Source: VFBF01 sp033764865 (GTDB taxonomy: Bacteria; Pseudomonadota; Alphaproteobacteria; Caulobacterales; Aquidulcibacteraceae). Taken from it: DNA of 64,000 nt. Positions 53,299 to 64,000 of this stretch are shown here, in pieces (position 1 is the stretch's first letter; each line of letters starts with the position of its first letter). The stretch lies in NCBI GenBank assembly GCA_033764865.1, contig JANRIM010000017.1, positions 25,366-89,365 on the forward strand. The letters are read 5' to 3'. The notes beneath the pieces are model-generated. The model did not search any database. It was not told the origin of the DNA and saw nothing but the letters and a program-made list of their open reading frames with translations. A program made the translations under genes and the position numbers.

Positions 53299-53586
53299 AT
53301 GTCGATGACCCCTCCCACGCTGGGCGGCCTCGCCGCCGAAGGCGCCGATCTGCTGATCGTCTGCCAGGCGCCCCACTGCGCGACGCGGACGACCGTGGCC
53401 ACCGCGTTCTTCGCCGCCCGGTTCGGTGAGCGCTACCGGGCCGCCGGCCTGGCCGATCGGCTTCACTGCGCCGCGTGCGGCGGGCCCGTGCGCATCGAGC
53501 CCGTGCGGACCGGGATCGACGCAGGCCACGGGACCAAGGACGCCGGCAACTTGACCGGCCCGTCCGACCCCCATAGTGCGGCCTAG
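53299..53586 (+). CDS. Small cysteine-containing hypothetical protein
   Basis: A 95-residue protein with Cys pairs typical of a zinc site: IVCQAPHCATRT near residue 20 and RLHCAACGGPV near 55. I recognise no family. It lies directly upstream of fabI, 22 bases from its start, on the same strand, and could be co-transcribed with it. There are two start candidates, ATG 53299 and ATG 53305. The C-terminal 30 residues look unstructured. It might be a regulator or metal-binding accessory, but nothing proves it. Confidence 0.6.
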   Translation: MSMTPPTLGGLAAEGADLLIVCQAPHCATRTTVATAFFAARFGERYRAAGLADRLHCAACGGPVRIEPVRTGIDAGHGTKDAGNLTGPSDPHSAA

Positions 53587-53608
53587 CAGCACGCCCGGAG
53601 CAATCGCC

Positions 53609-54421
<813 letters not shown>

Positions 54422-54655
54422 ACGGGCGGCGGCCGGCTGCTTTTTCTCGCATCAGGGGTGGACCGCCGGACCCCGTTTGCTGTTGAACGTTACCCCATTG
54501 TCGCCATGTGAGGTGCGCATGACGGTGCGCGCGGGCGGCGGACGGCTTTGTAATGTCGCCGAGCGGCAACTGTGGGTGGCGCTGGCGTCGCTCTGTGGAT
54601 ATTCTCGTCAGGGCCTCAGGCCTGACGACCCCGAGAAAGAGTCCCCGAAAGACCG

Positions 54656-56056
54656 ATGACCGAGATCGCCCTCGCCTATTCCTCGATCGACAAACAGCGC
54701 GCGGAAGCGATCGGCCGCGTGCTGGGCGCGTTGGGCTACAAGCTCAGCCCCCAACCGCTGACCGCCGCCTCCGTGGATGCGGCCGGGGCGCTGGTGGTGT
54801 TCTGGTCGTCCGGGTCGGTGAACTCCATCCCGATCAACCAGCTCGCCTCCCAGGCCTCCTGCGACAAGAAGCTGGTGTGCGTGCGCGCCGGCCACGCCGA
54901 CCCGCCGGCGGCCTACGCGCTCGTGGCGCTGCACGATCTCTCCCGCTGGACAGGCTCTCTCGATGCGCCCGAGCTGCGCACCTTCCTCCAGCACCTGCTG
55001 CGCATGGCGCCGCCGGCCAACGCGCCCTTCCAGGCCCCTGCAGCGCAGCAGGGCGGCGTGGCGGCGCGGGCCCCGACGAGCGCGCCCCGCAGCGTCGCCG
55101 CCGGCAATGCGCCGCAGCAACAGCCCTTCGCCTTCGCCGGTCCGATTGGCGCGGCCGCGCGCCCGGGCGAGACGCCCTTCGCCTTCGCCCCCCCGCCTGC
55201 ATCGGCGCAGGCGCCGCCCCGACCCTTGGTGCGGGAAGCCCCCGCCCCCATGGAGCAACCCCGCCCCCGCCGCCAGATCGGCCTGGCGGCGGAGCCGACC
55301 GGCGCGTCCTTCGCAGCTGCGCCGCCGGCATTGGCGCCGGAACCGGCGCCCGCAATCGTCCCGCCCGCCGCCCCGCGGCGCACCGAGCGTCCGGATCGCC
55401 CTGAGGACAGGCCGGCGGTGCGTCGCGCCGCGGAGCGCCGCCGGGCGTCCGGCGGCGGCGTGGCGCGCGTGGCCTTCGGGGCCATCGCCGTCTCCGTGAT
55501 CGCCGGCGCGGCCGTGGCCGCGTTCAACTACGACCCCGACCAGCAACGCGCCGCAGCCACCCCGGATTCGGAGGGCGCCGGCGCGAACGCCGGCGTATGG
55601 GTGACGCCCAACACGATCAGCGCAGCCGCCCCGGCAGCGGCGGACCCCAACGCCGACGTGCCCCTCGGCGGCACGGAGACGGACGCCATGCAGGTGGCGG
55701 CCGCTGCGCCCCTGCCGGCGGCGCCCGTCGCCACGCCGGACGCCGCAGCCACGCTCCAGTCCAACCGCGGCTGGACGGCCAGCCTGCCCTCGGGCCCCGT
55801 TGTGGGATCGCGGCCCGCCGCGCGCCTGGGCCCCACGGCGACGCCGGTTTCGGCCGGCGCGCCGCCGCCCGCCCGCAGCGCCACGCGCGTAAACGGGCTG
55901 ACGGCCGTCGATGCGCCGCCGCTGCCCGCCCCCACCGACCTCGTCGCCATCGACGGCGCCAACCTGAAGGACGCGGCCTCCGCGCCCCGTCCGCTCTCCG
56001 TTGAGGAAGAGCGCGCGCTGATCCGCAAGAGCGGCGACTACGGCCCGACGCCGTAG
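54656..56056 (+). CDS. TIR-like domain protein with Pro/Ala-rich linker and one TM segment
   Basis: A 466-residue protein of unknown role. Residues 1-115 look like a TIR fold: EIALAYSSIDKQRAEAIGRVL, GALVVFWSSGSVNS, KKLVCVRAGHADPP, then DLSRWTG. The Glu that drives NAD cleavage in enzymatic TIRs lies in a W/S-x-x-x-E-x-x-A helix; here the matching stretch is SIPINQLASQA with no Glu, so it is probably a binding rather than NADase domain. A Pro/Ala-rich disordered region follows (about 118-260, with PFAFA twice), then a single membrane segment at 269-290 and a second low-complexity part. The 234 bases upstream hold no gene. Confidence 0.7.
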   Translation: MTEIALAYSSIDKQRAEAIGRVLGALGYKLSPQPLTAASVDAAGALVVFWSSGSVNSIPINQLASQASCDKKLVCVRAGHADPPAAYALVALHDLSRWTGSLDAPELRTFLQHLLRMAPPANAPFQAPAAQQGGVAARAPTSAPRSVAAGNAPQQQPFAFAGPIGAAARPGETPFAFAPPPASAQAPPRPLVREAPAPMEQPRPRRQIGLAAEPTGASFAAAPPALAPEPAPAIVPPAAPRRTERPDRPEDRPAVRRAAERRRASGGGVARVAFGAIAVSVIAGAAVAAFNYDPDQQRAAATPDSEGAGANAGVWVTPNTISAAAPAAADPNADVPLGGTETDAMQVAAAAPLPAAPVATPDAAATLQSNRGWTASLPSGPVVGSRPAARLGPTATPVSAGAPPPARSATRVNGLTAVDAPPLPAPTDLVAIDGANLKDAASAPRPLSVEEERALIRKSGDYGPTP

Positions 56057-56084
56057 GCGGACCGCTTCAACCGACCGCCCAAAC

Positions 56085-56117
56085 AAAAACGGCGGAGCCC
56101 GGAGGGCCCCGCCGCTT
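56085..56117 (-). terminator. Rho-independent terminator of pnp
   Basis: The stem 56090-56100 pairs with 56104-56114 (10 pairs, one mismatch) around a GGA loop. Read on the minus strand it is followed by TTTTTGTTT. It begins 22 bases after the pnp stop. It may also stop the converging TIR-like gene, but the plus-strand side has only CTTT. Confidence 0.85.
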
Positions 56118-56138
56118 TCATGCGTGCATCGTGTGGCG

Positions 56139-58280
<2,142 letters not shown>

Positions 58281-58589
58281 GGTCTCATACTCCTGGCGAG
58301 CGAGCCCCATGCCCGGTCGCCGCGTGCGTCCCGCGCGGCCGGATTGCCTTGCGGGTGGATCCTTCCCCCGCGCGCGGGGGAAGGCGGCCCGCGTGTGACC
58401 GCGGGTCTGGTGAGGGCTGGTGCTGCAGGATGAAGCGCGACGCCGTTTGCGTCTCACTGGCCCTCACCCCGCGTTCGCTCCGATCCGCGGCCCGCCGCGG
58501 TTCGACCTTTCGAGGCCGAAATCGGGCAAGCCCGACTTCGAAGCGAACGCCGTCCCTCCCCCGCGTGCGGGAAAGGGACTTGCGACGGC
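58281..58589. other. 309-base rpsO-pnp intergenic region
   Basis: No gene lies here. Most of it is a cluster of inverted repeats described separately. It is where mRNA leader structures that control pnp (RNase III processing and autoregulation) occur in other bacteria, but the palindromes here look like dispersed extragenic repeats. Confidence 0.5.
58361..58550. repeat. Composite extragenic palindromes between rpsO and pnp
   Basis: It contains a perfect 24-base palindrome CCTTCCCCCGCGCGCGGGGG-AAGG (58361-58384), the inverted pair GGTGAGGGC (58409-58417) and GCCCTCACC (58460-58468), the pair GCGTTCGCT (58471-58479) and AGCGAACGC (58542-58550), and a hairpin TCGGGC-AA-GCCCGA (58522-58535). Together they could fold into a multi-armed structure. 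Confidence 0.8.
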
Positions 58590-58859
58590 CTACTTCCGCA
58601 GGCCGAGCTTTTCGATGATTGCCTGATAACGACCGGCATCCCGGTCCTTCAGGTAATCGAGCAACCGGCGCCGCTGCGACACCATCTGCAGGAGGCCGCG
58701 GCGGGAGTGGTTGTCCTTCTTGTGCGTCTTGAAGTGCTCGGTGAGGTTGTTGATGCGCTCCGAGAGGATCGCGACCTGCACTTCCGGGCTGCCCGTATCG
58801 CCCTTGACGCGGGCGTGTTCCTTGATGAGCGCGGTCTTGCGCTCCAGCGTGATCGACAT
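58590..58859 (-). CDS. rpsO: 30S ribosomal protein S15
   Basis: An 89-residue 16S rRNA-binding protein. ERKTALIKEHARVKGDTGSPEVQVAILSERI at the start (in part VKGDTGSPEVQVAILSERI), then HKKDNHSRRGLLQMVSQRRRLLDYLK and the end YQAIIEKLGLRK identify it. It lies five bases downstream of truB's stop, as in most bacteria, and upstream of pnp with a repeat-rich gap. Confidence 0.98.
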   Translation of the reverse strand: MSITLERKTALIKEHARVKGDTGSPEVQVAILSERINNLTEHFKTHKKDNHSRRGLLQMVSQRRRLLDYLKDRDAGRYQAIIEKLGLRK

Positions 58860-58864
58860 CGGAT

Positions 58865-59824
58865 CTACTCCTGATCCAGGTGAAAGACGCGGGTGGGAGA
58901 GAATTTCCCCGCCCGCACGTCGCCCAGCGCCACCGCCGATCCTTCGAACAACGCCACTGCCGCGCGGCTGGCGTCCTGGCCAGCGATCGTGCGGGGTCTG
59001 AAGCGCTGCTTGAGATCCTCGATCACATGCGGAAGGAGGACGATCGGCCGGCCTTGCCGGAGCCTGAAGGCATCTTCACCGTTAACGGCCACCGCCGGGA
59101 TGTCGGCCAGCGCGGTCTCAACGGGTCTGAGGCATTCGAACGCCGCGGCCTTATGCACCAACTCCTTCAGTTCGTCGAGCCCGACGGCGTCCTCCTCCCG
59201 GAAGGCGCCCACCGCCGTCCGCCGCAGCGCCGAGACGTGCCCCTCCGCCCCCAGCGCGGCCGCGAGATCGCGCACCAGCGCCCGGATGTAGAACCCCTTC
59301 CCCGACCGGACCCGGCAGACGGCGTGATCGGCGTCCGGCGTCTCCACCAGGGCGGCCTCGTGGAGCACGACCTGACGGGGCTTCAGATCCACCGTCTGAC
59401 CGTCCCGCGCGAGGTCATAGGCCCGCTCCCCGTCCACCTTCACCGCGGAGAACTGGGGCGGGACCTGCTGGATTTCGCCGATGAAACCCGCCAGCGCCCG
59501 CGCGATGGCGGCGGCGTCCGGCCGGACGTCGCTCACGGCGATGACGGCCCCTTCCCGGTCCTGCGTCGCGGTGGAGGCGCCCCAGCGAACCGTGAACCGG
59601 TAGGTCTTGTCGGCCTCCATGAGCCAGGGAACCGTCTTGGTCGCCTCGCCCAGCGCGATGGGCAGGACGCCCGAGGCCAACGGGTCGAGCGTGCCGGCAT
59701 GGCCGGCCTTGTTGGCGTTGTAGAGGCGGCGGACGGCGGCCACGGCGTCGGTGGATGTGACGTTCTCCGGCTTGTCGAACACGACCCAGCCGTTGACGTC
59801 CTCGCCTCGCTTTCGGCGCGCCAT
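58865..59824 (-). CDS. truB: tRNA pseudouridine(55) synthase
   Basis: It makes pseudouridine 55 in the T-loop of tRNAs. 319 residues. GWVVFDKPENVTSTDAV is the start motif, and the catalytic Asp47 is in HAGTLDPLASGVLPIALG. The rest has YRFTVRWGASTATQDREG and RVRSGKGFYIRALVRDL. The start overlaps the rbfA stop as TAATG, and rpsO starts six bases downstream, so truB is firmly in the operon. Confidence 0.97.
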   Translation of the reverse strand: MARRKRGEDVNGWVVFDKPENVTSTDAVAAVRRLYNANKAGHAGTLDPLASGVLPIALGEATKTVPWLMEADKTYRFTVRWGASTATQDREGAVIAVSDVRPDAAAIARALAGFIGEIQQVPPQFSAVKVDGERAYDLARDGQTVDLKPRQVVLHEAALVETPDADHAVCRVRSGKGFYIRALVRDLAAALGAEGHVSALRRTAVGAFREEDAVGLDELKELVHKAAAFECLRPVETALADIPAVAVNGEDAFRLRQGRPIVLLPHVIEDLKQRFRPRTIAGQDASRAAVALFEGSAVALGDVRAGKFSPTRVFHLDQE

Positions 59825-60246
59825 TACTCGTCATCCTTCCGGGCGTCGGGCGCAGCGAGGTCGCGCGCGACCTCCGGCCGGCGCAGCAGCCGATCGATGT
59901 GCGTGGCCTCGTCGTAGGAAACGTCCGGGATGAAATGCAGCTGCGGCGTGAATTTCATGTCCACGGACTTCGCCAGCCGCGACCGGATGAATCCGGAGGC
60001 CCGCGTGAGCGCTTCGGCGATCTTCGCCGCGTCGCCCACGCCCAGCGGCGCCACGAAGGCCGTCATGTGCTTGAGATCCGGCGACGCGCGAACCTCGCCG
60101 ATGGTGACGGACACCCCCACCAGATCGGGATCGCGCAAATCCTCGCGCGCAAGGACATCCACAAGCGCGTGGCGAACGAGTTCACCCGCGCGCAACTGTC
60201 GTTGGGACGGCCCCGCATGGGCCGGCTTGCGATCGCGCCGGCTCAT
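59824..60246 (-). CDS. rbfA: 30S ribosome-binding factor A
   Basis: It helps the last steps of 16S rRNA processing and 30S maturation, especially in the cold. 140 residues. QRQLRAGELVRHALVDVL is the start of the KH-like fold, then VGVSVTIGEVRASPDLKHMTAFV and LAKSVDMKFTPQLHFIPD. I chose ATG 60246 because it overlaps the TGA of the upstream YcxB-like gene as ATGA; a further ATG at 60273 would extend it into that gene. The stop overlaps truB by one base. Confidence 0.95.
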   Translation of the reverse strand: MSRRDRKPAHAGPSQRQLRAGELVRHALVDVLAREDLRDPDLVGVSVTIGEVRASPDLKHMTAFVAPLGVGDAAKIAEALTRASGFIRSRLAKSVDMKFTPQLHFIPDVSYDEATHIDRLLRRPEVARDLAAPDARKDDE

Positions 60247-60815
60247 GCTGCGGCCTCCTTCCCGCGCGACCACGCCTCGCTCGCGCGGCGCTTCAGAAAG
60301 CGCAGTTCATCGGCGAAGGCGTTCATCGCGGTGACGTCGGCGAAGGCGGCCTTTGGAATGGCCATCGCGTTGGCCTTGTCGATGAAGAGGAGGATCATGT
60401 CGGGCGTGGCGTCGATGGCGAACACGCCCTCCCACTTCACGCGGGTGGAGGACACCTCATTCTCCATCGTGACGCCAGTCTGGTCGGCGCTGACGTGAAA
60501 CGGCCGCAAGAACGCGCCGTCAGGGCGCAACAATCCCTTGAGCTGGCGGCGCCGGGAGCGGCTGGCCGCCCAGAAGGTCAGCACCAGAGCGGCGCACACG
60601 CCCACCGCGATCGCCAGTGCGGTCTCCGCGCCCAGGGCGAACGCCCCTGCGTAGCCGCCCGCCATACCCACGCCCGCCGCCACGAACGGCTCCACACGCG
60701 GCCACCAGGGGGTGTTCATGTCCCCGCGCTTGTGCAGCGCCGCTGTCAACTTCAGGAAGTCGGCCTTGGTGAGCTGCGCGGTGATCACACGCGTCTTGAT
60801 GTTGTCCATGCTCAT
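60243..60815 (-). CDS. YcxB family protein
   Basis: A 190-residue membrane protein. Two hydrophobic segments occur at about 43-62 and 65-83, followed by the YcxB-type C-terminal domain: HVSADQTGVTMENEVSSTRVKWEGV, then IDKANAMAIPKAAF. Its function is unknown. It is coupled to rbfA by an ATGA overlap. In most bacteria rbfA follows infB directly, so this gene and the two lipoprotein genes upstream are additions to that operon. Start is ATG 60815 or the ATG two codons later. Confidence 0.85.
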   Translation of the reverse strand: MSMDNIKTRVITAQLTKADFLKLTAALHKRGDMNTPWWPRVEPFVAAGVGMAGGYAGAFALGAETALAIAVGVCAALVLTFWAASRSRRRQLKGLLRPDGAFLRPFHVSADQTGVTMENEVSSTRVKWEGVFAIDATPDMILLFIDKANAMAIPKAAFADVTAMNAFADELRFLKRRASEAWSRGKEAAA

Positions 60816-60860
60816 GCTCGCGCCGGGATTGGACCGGCGTCGACTCCCTGCTCTTTCTGC

Positions 60861-61475
60861 TTAACTGACGCCGTAGCCGTACGCGGCGCAAAACTGCGGA
60901 TCGGCGCTTGCGCCGGGCCCCGGCTGCACGGAGCCGCGATAGGCGGCGAGCGTGAACACCCAGTCTCCCTGCCGGTTCACGAACTCGCTCAGCGCCACAT
61001 GCGCGGTGCGCCCGCCCTGGCACAGGCCGCCGCGGGATGCGCTGTCGGCGAGGCGCTCGTCGGCGACGCGGTAGATGAACACCTGCGCGTTCGGGTCCGC
61101 GCCGAGGGTGCTGGAAAAGGTGACGTTGGCGGAGCCGGTCCGGTCCGCGCCGAGCTGGTCGGCCACGCGCTCCAGCCGCATGGTGATGCCGTTGGCGAAC
61201 GCCAGCACCAGCGGGCCGCCACGGCCGGCTTCGAGGCTGGCGGTCAGGTTGCCGGTGACGGTCCGCGACAATTCCGTCTGGGCTTCCCAGCGGTTGCGGA
61301 TGGCGCCCGGTTCGGCGGTCGCGACCGCGGCCACGCCTTCGGGCAAGGTGACGGGCGCTGACCGGTCCGTGCGGGTATCCGGCGCAGGGGCCACGACGTC
61401 GCCGTCCCGCCCGCATCCCGACAGGCCCAACGACAGCCCCAGCGCCAGCACGACGACGCCCGTCCGCACGCTCAT
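60861..61475 (-). CDS. Hypothetical lipoprotein
   Basis: A 204-residue protein with a clean lipoprotein signal: basic MSVRTG, hydrophobic VVVLALGLSLGLSG and the lipobox LSGC at about residue 21. The mature part has NVTFSSTLGADPN, VFIYRVADERLAD and two cysteines (GGLCQGG, QFCAAY). No family is recognised. Its ATG overlaps the stop of the upstream lipoprotein gene as ATGA. It is probably in the outer or inner membrane, in the same transcript as infB and rbfA. Confidence 0.75.
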   Translation of the reverse strand: MSVRTGVVVLALGLSLGLSGCGRDGDVVAPAPDTRTDRSAPVTLPEGVAAVATAEPGAIRNRWEAQTELSRTVTGNLTASLEAGRGGPLVLAFANGITMRLERVADQLGADRTGSANVTFSSTLGADPNAQVFIYRVADERLADSASRGGLCQGGRTAHVALSEFVNRQGDWVFTLAAYRGSVQPGPGASADPQFCAAYGYGVS

Positions 61476-62008
61476 GGACCTTCCTCGCTCACCGCCCCGC
61501 TCCGCTCCCGCGTGTAGCGGAGAACGCGGCACACCGTCGACCCCGATTCCCCCGGCTGTCCTGACACGATCGCGAGCGCGAGCGCGCGTCCCTCGATGAT
61601 TTCCGGTTCGTACCAGATCACATGCGTCGCCTGGGCGCCGAGACAGAGATTGCCATCGGAAACCCCGTACAAAAGCGCACGCGCGCCCGGGCGCTGCGCG
61701 AGCGTTTCCGCAAGGGAGGCGACGGCGATCCGCGTGGGCGCCGCCGCGTCGGCGAGCAACACGGCGCGCAGCACGTCCCCGCGGGCGGTGCGCACCGTCC
61801 GCACAGGGCCCTCCGCACTGATGGCGGGCTCCACCTCCACCGCGCCGGTGGCGTTCTCCGTCTCTTCGGTGGCGGGCGTATAGACCCACGCCGCCGACAG
61901 CACGCCCTGCGGCGACGCGTCGGGTCCCGCCGCCGGAGCGGACGGGTCCTGGCTGCACGCGCAAAGCGCCAACATGACCGGTACGGCCCGGTGTCCGCGC
62001 CGTTTCAG
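61472..62008 (-). CDS. Hypothetical lipoprotein next to infB
   Basis: About 178 residues of unknown function. The mature part has SAAWVYTPATEETEN, then GDVLRAVLLADAA, LLYGVSDGNLCLGAQAT and STVCRVLRYTRE, with two cysteines likely to pair. The only ATG (61975) would leave no signal peptide before LALCAC. A CTG at 62006-62008, overlapping the infB TGA as CTGA, gives MKRRGHRAVPVMLALC, a good lipoprotein signal; GTG 62041 is another option. The similar spacing to the next lipoprotein suggests the two work together. The start is uncertain. Confidence 0.65.
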   Translation of the reverse strand: MKRRGHRAVPVMLALCACSQDPSAPAAGPDASPQGVLSAAWVYTPATEETENATGAVEVEPAISAEGPVRTVRTARGDVLRAVLLADAAAPTRIAVASLAETLAQRPGARALLYGVSDGNLCLGAQATHVIWYEPEIIEGRALALAIVSGQPGESGSTVCRVLRYTRERSGAVSEEGP

Positions 62009-64000
62009 AGCGAACGCTGGACGGTCTCTAGGAGATAGCACTCGATCACATCGCCCTGCTTGATGTCCTGGAAGTTCTCCAGGCCCACGCCGCATTCCTG
62101 GCCCGTCTGCACCTCGTTCACGTCGTCCTTGAAGCGGCGCAGCGTATTGAGCTTGCCACCTTCGTGGATCACGACGTTGTCGCGGATCAGCCGCACGCGG
62201 CCGCCGCGCTGGAGCTTTCCTTCCGTCACACGGCAGCCGGCCACCCGGCCGATGCGCGCGATGTTGAAGATCTCCAGGATCTCAGCATTGCCGAGGAACG
62301 TCTCGCGGATATCGGGCGCCAGCATCCCGGACATGACGGCTTTGATGTCGTCGATGACGTTGTAGATGATAGCGTAGTAGCGGATTTCCACGCCCTCGCG
62401 GTCGGCGAGGTCGCGGGCCTCTTTCGACGCGCGGACGTTGAACCCGATGATCGGGGCGCCGGACGCCTTCGCCAGCGTGATGTCGGCTTCGTTGATGGCG
62501 CCGACGGTGGATTGGAGGATGCGCGCGCGCACTTCGTCTGTGCCGAGCTTGTCGAGCGCGCTCGAAATCGCCTCCGCGGAGCCCTGCACGTCCGCCTTGA
62601 TGACGACGGGCAGTTCCTTCGCGCCGCTTTCCTTCTTCGCCATGAGCTGTTCGAAGGAGGCGCGCGCGGTGGGCGCAGTTTTCTCACGCCGGCGGCGCTG
62701 ACGGAACTCCGCCACCTCACGCGCCCTCGCCTCGGTGTCCACGACCTGGAGCGTGTCGCCAGGATCGGGGACGCCCTCGAGGCCCATGATCTCCACAGGG
62801 GTGGACGGTCCGGCCTCGGTCAGGGTCTGGCCGCGCTCGTTGGAGAGCGCGCGCACCCTGCCCCACGTACCGCCAGCGACGATGATGTCGCCACGCTTGA
62901 GCGTGCCGGAGTGCACAAGCACGGTCGCCACGGTGCCGCGCCCGCGATCCACGCGGGATTCGATCACCGCCGCCTCGGCCGCGCGGTCGGGATTGGCCTT
63001 CAGCTCCAGAACTTCGGCCTGCACCACGATGGCGCTGACCAGTTCGTCGAGGCCGATCTTCTTGGTGGCCGACACGTTGACGACCTGCACGTCGCCGCCA
63101 TTGGCCTCGGTGACGATGTCATGCTGCAGCAGTTCGTTGATCACGCGGCTCGGATCGGCCTCGTGCTTGTCGATCTTGTTCACGGCGACGATGACCGGCA
63201 CACCCGCCGCCTTGGCGTGATTGATGGCCTCCACCGTCTGCGGCATGACGCCGTCGTCGGCGGCGACCACGAGGATCACGATGTCGGTGACCTGGGCGCC
63301 CCGGGCGCGCATCGACGAAAACGCTGCGTGACCGGGCGTGTCGAGGAACGTGACCCGGCTGCCGTCCTTCAGGCGTACCTGATAGGCGCCGATGTGCTGG
63401 GTTATGCCGCCGGCCTCGCCTGCGGCGACGTCGGTTTCACGCAGCGCGTCGAGCAGCGACGTCTTGCCGTGATCGACGTGCCCCATGACGGTGACCACCG
63501 GCGCGCGGGGCTTCAGGTCCTCCTCGGCGTCCACGGCGCCGGACAGACCTTCCTCAACGTCCGATTCCGCCACGCGGCGCACGGTGTGTCCGTACTCCTC
63601 GGCGATGATCTGGGCAGTGTCGGCGTCCAGCACGGTGGCCAGCGTCACCGGCGTGCCCTGCTTGAACATGTACTTGATGATGTCGGCCGCGCGGGTGGCC
63701 ATCCGGGCGGCGAGATCCTGCACCGTGATGGATTCCGGGATCGTGACGTCCCGCGCCACACGCTCCTTCTCCCCGGGGGAGTGACGGCGCTGCTTTTCCT
63801 TTTCGCGGGCGCGGCGCACGGACGTGAGCGAACGGCCCTTCTCGTCGTCGCCCTCCGCGAGACGCTCGACCATGTCGAGGGTGAGCTTTTTCCGTTCGCC
63901 GAAGGCGCCGGCGCCTTTCGGGCCCTTAGGCGGCTTGGGAGCGGGGGCCGGCAGCGGCTCGCGCGCGGGTCGCGCAGCGGCTGTGGCGCGGGCGGCGCCT
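62005..64000 (-). CDS. infB: Translation initiation factor IF-2 (5' part outside the window)
   Basis: A GTPase that places initiator tRNA on the 30S subunit and helps join the 50S. The window holds about 665 C-terminal residues. It includes the end of the N-terminal region (Pro/Ala/Lys-rich, KGPKGAGAFGERKKLTL), the IF2_N part with ITVQDLAARMATRAADIIKYM, then the G domain: GHVDHGKTSLLDALR, LDTPGHAAF and AVNKIDK. Domains II-IV follow and end in LLETVQRSL. It heads the minus-strand operon of translation genes. Confidence 0.97.
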   Translation of the reverse strand, partial: GAARATAAARPAREPLPAPAPKPPKGPKGAGAFGERKKLTLDMVERLAEGDDEKGRSLTSVRRAREKEKQRRHSPGEKERVARDVTIPESITVQDLAARMATRAADIIKYMFKQGTPVTLATVLDADTAQIIAEEYGHTVRRVAESDVEEGLSGAVDAEEDLKPRAPVVTVMGHVDHGKTSLLDALRETDVAAGEAGGITQHIGAYQVRLKDGSRVTFLDTPGHAAFSSMRARGAQVTDIVILVVAADDGVMPQTVEAINHAKAAGVPVIVAVNKIDKHEADPSRVINELLQHDIVTEANGGDVQVVNVSATKKIGLDELVSAIVVQAEVLELKANPDRAAEAAVIESRVDRGRGTVATVLVHSGTLKRGDIIVAGGTWGRVRALSNERGQTLTEAGPSTPVEIMGLEGVPDPGDTLQVVDTEARAREVAEFRQRRRREKTAPTARASFEQLMAKKESGAKELPVVIKADVQGSAEAISSALDKLGTDEVRARILQSTVGAINEADITLAKASGAPIIGFNVRASKEARDLADREGVEIRYYAIIYNVIDDIKAVMSGMLAPDIRETFLGNAEILEIFNIARIGRVAGCRVTEGKLQRGGRVRLIRDNVVIHEGGKLNTLRRFKDDVNEVQTGQECGVGLENFQDIKQGDVIECYLLETVQRSL

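Noticed and set aside
54594..54602. DnaA-box-like TGTGGATAT
   Set aside because: It is a single imperfect match 30 kb from dnaA; one such match is expected by chance.

Overview
This GC-rich window looks like an alphaproteobacterial chromosome, most like the Caulobacterales/Hyphomonadaceae side. The reasons are gene order and gene families: rpsT-dnaA-dnaN-recF-gyrB; a ubiE-ubiB-coaBC-dut block; fabA-fabB-fabI; infB-rbfA-truB-rpsO-pnp; UrcA, DUF29, LytTR and TadG-type proteins; and a terminase resembling those of gene transfer agents. No tRNA, rRNA or CRISPR array was found. The genus is inferred, not shown.

Region by region. 0.3-6.4 kb: a UrcA-type secreted protein, a membrane protein, an M48 lipoprotein protease and DUF29. 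Next comes an AT-richer patch with a truncated ParD-like antitoxin and a membrane-protein frame split by an in-frame TAG. It is followed by sucC (no sucD beside it), an MFS transporter and a cold-shock gene with a clear terminator. 6.4-13.7 kb: DUF2306 and LytTR proteins (divergent), a GMC oxidoreductase with a coupled small TAT-signal protein, an M28 peptidase, a secreted caspase-like protein and DUF2461. 13.9-17.5 kb is the accessory core: an orphan gene-transfer-agent-like large terminase with two N-terminal helix-turn-helix repeats, a RAYT transposase bracketed by two ~90-bp palindromic REP repeats beside a second RAYT remnant, and a DUF5615/DUF433 toxin-antitoxin-like pair enclosed by a 106-bp direct duplication of the gyrB 3' end.

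17.5-25 kb is the replication block on the minus strand: rpsT, dnaA, dnaN, recF (coupled to dnaN by GTGA), a GFA-family gene and gyrB. 25-42 kb: enoyl-CoA hydratase, VIT transporter, TadG-like protein, an EAL protein with a degenerate GGDEF, mutM, a divergent SRAP protein, ubiE-ubiB (ubiquinone), coaBC (CoA), a cyclic-nucleotide-binding membrane protein, dut, AsmA, cysK, moeB-like and DUF6624.

42-54.4 kb: alpha/beta hydrolase, PhoD, a D-2-hydroxyacid dehydrogenase, an SH3 protein, fabA-fabB, then a TonB-dependent receptor and a sensor kinase on the opposite strand separating fabAB from fabI. 54.6-64 kb: a TIR-like membrane protein, then on the minus strand the translation/RNA operon infB - two lipoproteins - YcxB - rbfA - truB - rpsO - pnp. 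Most junctions in it are stop/start overlaps. infB runs off the right edge.

The most noteworthy items are the gyrB-tail-flanked toxin-antitoxin-like insertion, the REP-RAYT unit with its neighbouring remnant, the HTH-fused orphan terminase, and the extra genes embedded in the infB-rbfA and fab gene groups.
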